A DNA stretch of 6,104 bases, taken from Nitrospirae bacterium GWC2_56_14 (GTDB taxonomy: Bacteria > Nitrospirota > UBA9217). Under the pieces are notes generated by a model. The model did not search any database, was not told the DNA's origin, and saw nothing but the letters and a program-made list of their open reading frames with translations. Location: positions 1 through 6,104 of the forward strand of contig MHDY01000094.1 in NCBI GenBank assembly GCA_001803705.1. Reading direction: 5' to 3'. This document shows, in pieces, positions 1 through 5,845 of this stretch; position 1 is the first letter of the stretch; each line of letters opens with the position of its first letter. Both the position numbers and the translations under genes were made by a program.

Positions 1-2
1 TC

Positions 3-863
3 AAATCGCTCAACGGCTTCTCCAATTACAGCACGGTGGATTATCGCTGCCAGGGATGCCATGGCCAGCTTCCCACCGGTTTTGCCCACGCCAACGGCAG
101 TTCGCCCATGCTGTTCCAGGGCCTGGCGAACAAATGGAACGCGCGCACCCCAACCTTCAGCAGCACGAACCTGACCTGCTCCAACACCTACTGTCACAAC
201 CCCGCAGGAACGGGCGGAACGCTGCTTGCCGCAAATGCCGGAGCCAGGGCGTTTCCCTCCTGGACCAGCGCCCGGTACGTCGAAAGCGGCGCCAAGTCAG
301 TCGCCAACTGCAGTGCCTGCCACAAAGTTCCCGGCGTTGCCGGCTTCGAGCCCGCCGGGACCCACAACAACATGACCATGGCAACCGACTGCTCCGGCTG
401 TCACGGCCATAACGGCGATGGTGGCACCGTTGCCGGCAGGCGGCACATCGACGGCATCAAGTGGGGCTCCGGCAACTGCGACTCCTGCCATGCATACGAC
501 GTGGGCTCATGGTCCGCCGCGGCCGAGAGATCGGGCGTTCCCGAAGGGAAAGGCGCCCACGAGAAACACATCGCATACCTGAAAGCCCGATATAATATCA
601 GCCTTACGGCGACCACGGATGCATTCGGCAGCGGCAACAGCTGGACGTTCGTCTGCGGCGTCTGCCATAACGGCTCCACCCATGAAATGGGAGAAGCCAT
701 TCCGGGAACCGGCAGATTGATCTCCATCATTCCAGCCCGTCAGATCGGGCCGAACGCGCCGGTCTACAACGGGATCGTCGGCCAGTCGTCGCAATTCAAG
801 GCGAAGAGCTGTTCCAATGTGGATTGTCACTATAAAGAATCGCCCATCTGGTCGACGTACTAA
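3..863 (+). CDS. Multiheme c-type cytochrome, CxxxxCH/CxxCH family (3' part)
   Basis: This is the C-terminal 286 residues of a secreted multiheme cytochrome c; the frame is open to the left edge (first full codon at 3), so the true start and export signal lie outside the window. A GTG at 36 is not a credible start because coding continues upstream of it. Seven heme-binding motifs are visible: CQGCH (48-62), CSNTYCH (177-197), CSACH (309-323), CSGCH (390-404), CDSCH (477-491), CGVCH (654-668) and CSNVDCH (810-830). Five are CxxCH and two are the CxxxxCH variant that defines the Geobacter CxxxxCH...CxxCH domain family (TIGR01904/PF09698 type). Extra histidines such as those in GTHNN and KGAHEKH could be distal axial ligands. 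Electron transfer in the periplasm or outside the cell is inferred from the family. The 18-nt gap to the next cytochrome gene implies one operon. The specific redox partner cannot be told. Confidence 0.93.
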   Translation, partial: KSLNGFSNYSTVDYRCQGCHGQLPTGFAHANGSSPMLFQGLANKWNARTPTFSSTNLTCSNTYCHNPAGTGGTLLAANAGARAFPSWTSARYVESGAKSVANCSACHKVPGVAGFEPAGTHNNMTMATDCSGCHGHNGDGGTVAGRRHIDGIKWGSGNCDSCHAYDVGSWSAAAERSGVPEGKGAHEKHIAYLKARYNISLTATTDAFGSGNSWTFVCGVCHNGSTHEMGEAIPGTGRLISIIPARQIGPNAPVYNGIVGQSSQFKAKSCSNVDCHYKESPIWSTY

Positions 864-865
864 GC

Positions 866-873
866 AGGGGAGG
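866..873 (+). promoter_or_regulatory. Ribosome binding site of the large cytochrome gene
   Basis: AGGGGAGG lies 8 nt before the ATG at 882, between the stop of the upstream cytochrome (861-863) and that start. It fixes the start and shows independent translation initiation, so the two cytochromes are separate proteins on one transcript. Confidence 0.8.
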
Positions 874-881
874 CATAAGAA

Positions 882-3800
882 ATGGATAGCATCTTCAATA
901 CTACAATCCGAGTCATATGGCGGACCAGGGCGATCCTTCTCCTCCTTTGCATCCTCGGCCTCAATCTGCTTGCTGCCGGTATGGCCAATGCAACTATTAC
1001 CTATCAGACGCCTGGTGCCCTGGCCTATTCTGCAGCGGGCGGCTCTTCGGTATCGCCTGCACATCCGGCGTCGGTAGCGGCCGGTGACCTGCTGGTCCTC
1101 ATCGTGGGGATGAAGCCTACTACTGCCAATGGCGGCTCAGTGGCCACGCCTGCCGGCTGGACCCCGATCACCTCCATAACCGGTGCCGGAGGATACGGCG
1201 CCACGCTCGGTACCGATACCGGAAACACCAACCTTTTCGCCTTCTACAAGGAAGCCGTGGGGGGCGAGTCCGGAAACCTCTCCGTAGCGCTGACAGCCAA
1301 CAACGTATCGTGGGCGCAGATATTTCGCCTGAGCAACACGTTGACGAGCTGGTCCGTCGCAGGAGCCACCGGACAGGACATCAGCGGGGGTAATGTCTCC
1401 ATAGCCTTCGGTTCGAACCCCGGTGTTACCACCGGAGACTTTATCCTTGCAGCAATGTGCATTCCGACCGATGTGACGACCCCCTCCCAGTTTTCAGGGC
1501 AGGCCTTCACCCAGTCCGGCGTGACCTACGGTACCGACACCGAGATCAGCGAACCCGACTCGTCCAGCGGAAACGGTATTGGCGGATTTGTTGTCCGCGT
1601 CCCGGTAAGCTCCGGCACGGGATCCGCCAATCCGACCATGACCGCCACTGCCGGAGGTACCACCACGAACGTCAGGGGTCCCGGTATCTTTATCCGGATA
1701 CGAGAAGTAAATGCGCCGCCTGTCGCCGGCGCGGTGACCGTACTGCCCGACAACGGATCCTATACCTCAGCTTCGCCCGCCATCAGCGCCCCTTTCACCA
1801 GCGGGCAGACCATAACCTGCGAGTACACCGTCAACGGCACTACCTGGAACAACGCCACCGTCTCGGGATCTATTCCTGATTTTACCTGTACGGCGAATCC
1901 CTCCGAGCTCACCGGCTCCCTGACAATAAATATGCGAGCGACCTCGACGGGAGGGACCACCACGGCATCGGCCATTACCCGCACCGTCGACGGAGCTGCA
2001 CCGGTCGATGGAACCTTCCTCCTCTATCCCGGCTACACTGAAAACGGGCTGATCTGGGGGGCCGCCAACGACGGATCCGGATCCGGCGTCGACCACTATG
2101 ATGTCTACTTCCAGACCGGTGGCGTCATCCCCTCGTGCGGCAGCGGGACCCTCATCTATACGGGAAATAATCTCAACTATACCCATACCGGCCGCACCTC
2201 GAACACGCAATATTCCTATCGTGTCTGCGCCACCGACAGAGCCGGACTCGTTTCCACGGGCTCATACGGCACGTTGACCACCACAACCAGGCCTTCGGTC
2301 GTCAATACATGCGGCGCATGCCACGGCAATCCCCCCGTCGATAACGCCAACCGGGTGGGGGGCGTGCTCGGACAATTCCCAGGTAATCACGGAAAACACC
2401 AGTATTCGTGCTCGACCTGCCACATCGCCCCGACCCAGTTCGGCCATGCCAACGGCATGATAGAGATTGCTCCCGCCATTAACGGGGTCACGGGTTCGAC
2501 CTACAGCAAAGGCATCAGCTTCGCCGTCACCAATGGCCCTTTTTCCGGCGGAATCTGCAACAATATCAACTGCCACGGCGGTGGGTCCGCCATTTGGGGA
2601 GGCACGCTCCAGTGCCTCGACTGCCACAACGGACCTAACGGCAAAAGAGCCGGCGTCGGCATGCAGTTCAATGGAAGCTCCCACCACGTCCAGGGGAGGG
2701 CAGTCACCAGCGCCGACTGCTTCCAGTGCCACTGGGAGGCGAATTCAAACGGAAGCATCAACTCGACCTACCATCAGAGGACTGACGGCGCTGCCGTCGA
2801 TCTCGTGGTATATACCGCCGGCTCCCGCCCCGGCAGCTACACCGCCGGCCAGACTGCCGTGCAGTACCTGATTTCTTCCGCAAGCGGCAAGCGCGCGGAA
2901 CAGGCAAAGCTCAATCAGGTCTGTCTCGGATGTCACAGCGACGACGCCACCGGTCAGCCGTTCGGCGACGGTAAAACACCGAAGCAATATGCCTGGGACG
3001 GCTCCAGCATCGCGGCGCGCTATGGTGACACGGGCACAGTCGCATGGGGCAAGTACAACAGCACGACCTATTCGAAGGTGACCCCGAAAGACAAGGTCAC
3101 CAAGGCCCTGTCAGCCCACGGCAACGCCACGGCCAACCAGGGGGGTTGGGATCTCAGCGAGAAATGGCCTAATACCAGAGCCGGTTCCGTCATCGTCCTC
3201 TGTTTCGACTGCCACAACTCCCACGGCTCCACCGTGACCGGGACCACCACCAGCTATGCAAGCGCCACCACAAACGGCGGCATACTGAAGGACACGGTCG
3301 CCGGCCAGGGTGGCTACGACGTCACCTACAGGCCTGCCGCGGGCGGTTCGCCCGCCACCCACAACGCGTATAATGCCGGCGCGGCGCTCTGCTTCGACTG
3401 CCACATGACCGACACCACGGGCGGCACACCATGGGGATACAACGTCTTCGGCGCCAGCCAGCCGGTCATGGGATACTTCGACTCCATCCGCTTCGGCAAC
3501 ACGACCTCGGGAGCAGGCCAGCGCATGCCGTACAAGGCGCAACGCGGCAGCAACGCCGGGGGGCACTTCGGTGCCTCCTCGCTCCTCACAGTCTCTGCAA
3601 GTAAAGCGATCGGCGGCCTCTGCACCCCGTGCCACGATCCGCACGGCGTCAGCCCCAGCATGGCTAACAGAGCATACGGGGTGCCGCTCCTCAAGGGGAC
3701 GTACCTCACCTCGCCATTCCGAGAGGACATGGCTACGCCCGACAACATGACCTACCGGTACATGCAGAGCTCGCTGGAGGGCGATGCGCCGACACCTGCG

Positions 3801-4328
3801 GCCGGCGTTACGCAACAGGCCTACAGCACCACGCGCAACTCGAAGCGGATCAATGAAAACACCTTTGGCGGAACCGGCGCCATCACCGAAACCGACACCG
3901 TATTTGCCGGTCTCTGTCTCCAGTGCCATGCAAAAACAAGCCTTACCAACGGCACGACCCATACCTGGAAGAGTAAAGACCGCATCCACGAGTCGGTCAA
4001 AGGGTGGAAGACCGCCAATGCCAATGACAAACACAAATTCTCCTGCTCCAAGTGCCATTCGTCGCATACCTCCATCACCCCGAGGCTCATGGTCACCAAC
4101 TGCATGGACAGCAACCATCGCGGCCGTGTGAAAAGCGTAACGGAAGCGCTGTCCAACTCGGGCACCGGCAAAAGGGGCAACGGGTCCGGCCGCTTCCCGG
4201 GCACTTATCTGGCGGTCCAGACACAATCCCCGGGACCAGATCAACCGAGAAGCTACGCCATGTCCTGCCACGAAGGGAACACCGGCAGCAACACCAACCA
4301 GCTGTGGAACACGAAGACCCCGTGGTAG
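882..4328 (+). CDS. Large secreted multiheme cytochrome c with N-terminal beta-rich (Ig/FN3-like) modules
   Basis: An 1148-residue exported cytochrome, probably a periplasmic or extracellular electron carrier. Residues 1-37 form a signal peptide: basic n-region with R14 and R16, hydrophobic core 17-32, likely cleavage after A-N-A (37). Residues 38-277 are Gly/Ser/Thr-rich and beta-like with a PAGWTPI segment, resembling sandwich domains of phage tail or adhesin proteins. About 278-371 look Ig-like (C313, C336) and about 372-470 FN3-like (C419, C449). The heme domain starts at 477. Ten CxxCH motifs begin at residues 477, 510, 578, 613, 681, 774, 837, 914, 1012 and 1055, and one CxxxxCH (CNNINCH) at 559, giving 11 canonical hemes. 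Two further motifs are defective: CMDSNH (1074-1079) and AMSCH (1126-1130). The heme region resembles Geobacter CxxxxCH/CxxCH cytochromes and shares a GHANG...CxxxxCH segment with the upstream gene, so they are likely paralogs. Cytochrome identity is certain; the names of the N-terminal folds are inference from composition and motifs. Confidence 0.95.
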   Translation: MDSIFNTTIRVIWRTRAILLLLCILGLNLLAAGMANATITYQTPGALAYSAAGGSSVSPAHPASVAAGDLLVLIVGMKPTTANGGSVATPAGWTPITSITGAGGYGATLGTDTGNTNLFAFYKEAVGGESGNLSVALTANNVSWAQIFRLSNTLTSWSVAGATGQDISGGNVSIAFGSNPGVTTGDFILAAMCIPTDVTTPSQFSGQAFTQSGVTYGTDTEISEPDSSSGNGIGGFVVRVPVSSGTGSANPTMTATAGGTTTNVRGPGIFIRIREVNAPPVAGAVTVLPDNGSYTSASPAISAPFTSGQTITCEYTVNGTTWNNATVSGSIPDFTCTANPSELTGSLTINMRATSTGGTTTASAITRTVDGAAPVDGTFLLYPGYTENGLIWGAANDGSGSGVDHYDVYFQTGGVIPSCGSGTLIYTGNNLNYTHTGRTSNTQYSYRVCATDRAGLVSTGSYGTLTTTTRPSVVNTCGACHGNPPVDNANRVGGVLGQFPGNHGKHQYSCSTCHIAPTQFGHANGMIEIAPAINGVTGSTYSKGISFAVTNGPFSGGICNNINCHGGGSAIWGGTLQCLDCHNGPNGKRAGVGMQFNGSSHHVQGRAVTSADCFQCHWEANSNGSINSTYHQRTDGAAVDLVVYTAGSRPGSYTAGQTAVQYLISSASGKRAEQAKLNQVCLGCHSDDATGQPFGDGKTPKQYAWDGSSIAARYGDTGTVAWGKYNSTTYSKVTPKDKVTKALSAHGNATANQGGWDLSEKWPNTRAGSVIVLCFDCHNSHGSTVTGTTTSYASATTNGGILKDTVAGQGGYDVTYRPAAGGSPATHNAYNAGAALCFDCHMTDTTGGTPWGYNVFGASQPVMGYFDSIRFGNTTSGAGQRMPYKAQRGSNAGGHFGASSLLTVSASKAIGGLCTPCHDPHGVSPSMANRAYGVPLLKGTYLTSPFREDMATPDNMTYRYMQSSLEGDAPTPAAGVTQQAYSTTRNSKRINENTFGGTGAITETDTVFAGLCLQCHAKTSLTNGTTHTWKSKDRIHESVKGWKTANANDKHKFSCSKCHSSHTSITPRLMVTNCMDSNHRGRVKSVTEALSNSGTGKRGNGSGRFPGTYLAVQTQSPGPDQPRSYAMSCHEGNTGSNTNQLWNTKTPW

Positions 4329-4337
4329 CACGGGGTC
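4316..4337 (+). other. Perfect hairpin spanning the cytochrome stop codon
   Basis: GACCCCGTG (4316-4324) pairs exactly with CACGGGGTC (4329-4337) around a 4-nt loop, GTAG, which contains the TAG stop (4326-4328). No T-tract follows, so it is not an intrinsic terminator. It could stabilise the 3' end of the cytochrome coding region or hinder coupling to the short ORF at 4369. The pairing is directly visible; the role is inference. Confidence 0.6.
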
Positions 4338-4368
4338 GTAGGAACTTGACGAAAGGAGGCTCCTGCAT

Positions 4369-4428
4369 ATGAAAACTAAATATTCCCGTCCGCGTATCGT
4401 TGGTTCTGCAATCGTCCACCCCTGCTAG
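4369..4428 (+). CDS. 19-residue ORF with strong RBS; possible truncated gene start
   Basis: An ideal Shine-Dalgarno, AAAGGAGG (4352-4359), sits 9 nt before an ATG that opens a 19-codon frame ending in TAG at 4426-4428. The peptide is MKTKYSRPRIVGSAIVHPC. Its basic N-terminus followed by the start of a nonpolar stretch (IVGSAIV) resembles the first part of a signal peptide. The ORF follows the cytochrome stop by 40 nt, and the operon terminator begins 24 nt after its own stop. The likeliest reading is the surviving start of a third operon gene whose body has been deleted. A genuine tiny peptide or an accidental RBS are alternatives. I recognise no family. Confidence 0.35.
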   Translation: MKTKYSRPRIVGSAIVHPC

Positions 4429-4452
4429 TCGATTCAACCGGCTGTCATCTAG

Positions 4453-4487
4453 AGGACATCGTGCCCGGCACGGTGTCCTGTTTTTTT
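4453..4487 (+). terminator. Intrinsic terminator of the cytochrome operon
   Basis: AGGACATCGTG (4453-4463) pairs with CACGGTGTCCT (4469-4479): 11 bp with one T-G wobble, and a further C-G pair possible inside the CCCGG loop. G4480 and seven T residues (4481-4487) follow. This is a textbook Rho-independent terminator on the + strand, placed 124 nt after the large cytochrome stop. Confidence 0.9.
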
Positions 4488-4488
4488 A

Positions 4489-4612
4489 CAGGTTGCTGAA
4501 ACACAGTCATCTCGTTGCCGTCCTCGGAAGCCACCGTGTGCGGCTTAGCGCTGCTACGCCTCCGTGGGGGCTTCCTGCGGGTACAACGATCTGACTATTT
4601 TTGATCAACCTG
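4489..4612. repeat. 124-bp nested imperfect palindrome, likely interspersed intergenic repeat
   Basis: The ends CAGGTTG (4489-4495) and CAACCTG (4606-4612) are inverted. Pairing continues inward in register: AGTCA (4505-4509) with TGACT (4592-4596), TCGTTG (4512-4517) with CAACGA (4584-4589), CCG (4518-4520) with CGG (4578-4580), GGAAGCC (4526-4532) with GGCTTCC (4569-4575), then GGC/GCC (4542-4544 and 4558-4560) and TAGC/GCTA (4546-4549 and 4553-4556) at the apex around GCT. The result is one long hairpin with small internal loops. It holds no coding frame of note and begins right after a terminator. That fits a MITE-like or intergenic repeat unit; multicopy status is inferred, not seen. Confidence 0.6.
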
Positions 4613-4639
4613 ACTTACTCAGCACCTTGCAACCCTCCG

Positions 4640-4669
4640 TTGACTGTACCGGCCCCTCTCGGCTACACT
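4640..4669 (+). promoter_or_regulatory. Candidate sigma-70 promoter of the Sel1-repeat gene
   Basis: TTGACT (4640-4645) and TACACT (4664-4669) are separated by 18 nt, matching the -35 and -10 consensus at 5 and 4 of 6 positions. The site lies downstream of the operon terminator and palindrome and 40 nt before the ATG at 4710, leaving a short leader of about 33 nt. This supports a separate transcription unit. Confidence 0.55.
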
Positions 4670-4709
4670 GTTTCTTTACTGTTTCCTATCTTGCTGAAAG
4701 GTGCAGACA

Positions 4710-5456
4710 ATGAGATACATATTGAATCATATCGCAGCGCTGGCCATAGCGGGCTTCCTTCTGCCCGGATCGGCGGCCGCAGATTATGCGTCGGCACTCA
4801 ATGCCTATGTAAAGGGGAATTACGCGTCGGCACTGCGCGAATTCAAAAAGGACAAAACCGTTCGCTCCCTGTACCGCATCGGTACCATGTACGACTACGG
4901 CCTGGGCGTTACCGAGGATAAGAGGGAGGCGATGAAGTGGTACCAGCAGGCGGCGGCCAAGGGACTGGACATTGCCCAGCACCGTCTCGGAGAGCTGTAT
5001 GAAAATGGAAGCGGTGTGTCCCAGGACCTGAAAAAAGCTGCCGAGCTGTACCGGAGCGCTGCGGAAAAGGGGCTGGCAATTGCCCAGTACAAGCTGGGTG
5101 ACATGTACCTGATGGGCAGGGGTGTGCCGCAGCAGACGGATGAAGCGGTGAAATGGATTCTCAAAGCCGCTGAGATGGGAAACATGAAAGCTCAGAACGA
5201 TATAGCCAGAATGTTTGAAACAGGTCGCGGAATTCCCCAGGATTATGGCGAGGCTGCTAAATGGTATCTCCGTTCCGCCGAGCAGGGACAGGTAAGCGCC
5301 AGGTATGCAATCGGGTATTACTACGTAAAAGGGCTGGGGATCGACCAGAACCGGACCGAAGGGGTCAAGTGGCTGAAACGTGCCGCCGAGAAGGGGCACG
5401 GCCGTGCAAAGATGGACCTGCAGGATATGGGAGAGATTCCGGTACAAGAGAGGTAA
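4710..5456 (+). CDS. Secreted Sel1-like repeat protein
   Basis: A 248-residue exported alpha-solenoid protein. The ATG at 4710 is preferred because AAAGG (4697-4701) lies 8 nt upstream and the frame then opens directly into a signal peptide: hydrophobic core about residues 8-18, cleavage likely after A22-A23-A24. An in-frame GTG at 4701 would overlap the ribosome binding site. After a short helix-rich segment (25-51, with the TPR-like NAYVKGNYASALREF), five 36-residue Sel1 repeats run over 52-87, 88-123, 124-159, 160-195 and 196-231, each with the pattern A/LGxxYxxGxGVxxDxxxAxxWxxxAAxxG. The first half of repeat 4 is the least regular (A166 in place of the conserved Gly, MFETG for the usual YxxG). 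Sel1 repeats form TPR-like superhelices that bind proteins; the partner is unknown, and a periplasmic or envelope scaffold role is inferred. No enzyme motif is seen. Confidence 0.93.
   Translation: MRYILNHIAALAIAGFLLPGSAAADYASALNAYVKGNYASALREFKKDKTVRSLYRIGTMYDYGLGVTEDKREAMKWYQQAAAKGLDIAQHRLGELYENGSGVSQDLKKAAELYRSAAEKGLAIAQYKLGDMYLMGRGVPQQTDEAVKWILKAAEMGNMKAQNDIARMFETGRGIPQDYGEAAKWYLRSAEQGQVSARYAIGYYYVKGLGIDQNRTEGVKWLKRAAEKGHGRAKMDLQDMGEIPVQER
4863..5402 (+). repeat. Five diverged 108-bp tandem units encoding Sel1 repeats
   Basis: Coding sequence repeats with a 36-codon period, starting at 4863, 4971, 5079, 5187 and 5295. The conserved Gly of each unit (residues 58, 94, 130, 202; Ala at 166) falls exactly 36 residues apart. 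The DNA copies are well diverged, so this is an old protein-level repeat, not a recent slippage array. Confidence 0.85.
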
Positions 5457-5556
5457 GGGGATCGAACCCTGCAGCCGGCGCCGTAGCGGCTTAGGTGAGG
5501 CGCTGCCCTATATTTGCCGCTCGTCGGCTCGGCAACGTTAAACATGGTGAAGACTG

Positions 5557-5606
5557 AAGGCTAAGGAAATTGCATGGATCAACATGCTCCTTAGCCTTTT
5601 ATTTTT
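5557..5606 (+). terminator. Intrinsic terminator after the Sel1-repeat gene
   Basis: AAGGCTAAGGA (5557-5567) pairs perfectly with TCCTTAGCCTT (5588-5598), 11 bp. Inside, GCATG (5572-5576) pairs with CATGC (5583-5587) to make a two-step stem. The downstream tract TTTTATTTTT (5597-5606) completes a Rho-independent terminator about 100 nt after the Sel1 stop. Its T-tract ends only 22 nt before the next start codon, so it could also control the 43-codon ORF. The 100 nt between the Sel1 stop and this hairpin hold no recognisable feature. Confidence 0.85.
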
Positions 5607-5628
5607 AACATATGACAGGGGAGGACCC

Positions 5629-5760
5629 ATGAACCGGGAACTCACCTGGGCAAACCTGAACAAAATGCCGGAACCTGGACGGATGCCTGTCTATGTCATC
5701 AGGGAAGACAACAATACTGCCATGAAACTGTTACGGGCAGGACCACAAAGCCGCTCCTGA
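5629..5760 (+). CDS. Small hypothetical protein, 43 residues
   Basis: ATG at 5629 is preceded by AGGGGAGGA (5617-5625), a strong if slightly close Shine-Dalgarno, and the frame ends at TGA 5758-5760. The product is soluble-looking and charged, with MNRELTWANLNKMPEPGRM at the N-terminus and a VYVIRED segment that could be a beta strand. There is no signal peptide, membrane segment or cysteine. Codon use is GC-rich at third positions like the neighbours, which supports real coding. I recognise no family; it may be a standalone small protein or the N-terminal remnant of a longer one. It lies 85 nt upstream of the radical SAM gene, whose own promoter candidate is in that gap. Confidence 0.55.
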   Translation: MNRELTWANLNKMPEPGRMPVYVIREDNNTAMKLLRAGPQSRS

Positions 5761-5790
5761 CGCATGTTTATAAAAAATATATTAATAATG

Positions 5791-5818
5791 TTGACCTAAT
5801 GGTCGATTTAAATGCAAT
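5791..5818 (+). promoter_or_regulatory. Candidate promoter with overlapping inverted repeat, radical SAM gene
   Basis: TTGACC (5791-5796) and TGCAAT (5813-5818) are spaced 16 nt apart, 28 nt before the ATG at 5846. A 24-nt almost pure A+T stretch (5767-5790) lies directly upstream, where an UP element would sit. GACC (5793-5796) and GGTC (5801-5804) form a short inverted repeat, GACC-TAAT-GGTC, overlapping the -35, a possible operator. The -10 is weak, so the call is tentative. Confidence 0.4.
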
Positions 5819-5845
5819 GTGGCTTTGTAAGCAGAAGGAGCATAC

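Noticed and set aside
850..900. The two cytochrome ORFs as one gene split by a frameshift or stop
   Set aside because: The second ORF has its own strong RBS and a complete signal peptide, and the first ends naturally after a family-typical CSNVDCH-x-KESPIWSTY tail.
945..950. C23 of the large cytochrome as a lipoprotein lipid-attachment site
   Set aside because: The hydrophobic core continues past C23 for about ten residues to an A-N-A signal peptidase I site, so the cysteine is inside the signal helix.
507..1064. A 185-codon minus-strand frame crossing the junction of the two cytochrome genes
   Set aside because: It spans the intergenic RBS and both real genes, has Arg/Gly/Asp-rich composition, and shows no recognisable motif.
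3111..4331. A 406-codon open frame on the minus strand opposite the large cytochrome
   Set aside because: It is antisense to a gene with 11 heme motifs, is low in complexity (Gly/Val/Arg/Ala), and has no domain or convincing RBS. It is a product of GC-rich codon bias.
4701..4709. GTG at 4701 as the start of the Sel1 gene
   Set aside because: It overlaps the AAAGG ribosome binding site. The ATG at 4710 has correct spacing and gives a cleaner signal peptide.
4863..5402. The 108-bp periodicity as a CRISPR-like or satellite array
   Set aside because: Units are diverged at the DNA level with no spacers, and they encode a standard protein solenoid repeat.
4686..5447. A 253-codon open frame on the minus strand opposite the Sel1 gene
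   Set aside because: The + strand frame has a signal peptide and five clear Sel1 repeats. The antisense frame merely mirrors that repeat periodicity.
5457..5472. Minus-strand GGGTTCGATCCCC as a tRNA T-arm or att-site remnant
   Set aside because: The flanks give no acceptor, anticodon or D-arm pairing, and the proposed 5-bp T-stem does not pair properly. Probably chance.
5821..5832. TGGC...GC as a sigma-54 promoter for the radical SAM gene
   Set aside because: The GG and GC dinucleotides are 8 nt apart instead of 10, and the site would lie on top of the ribosome binding site.
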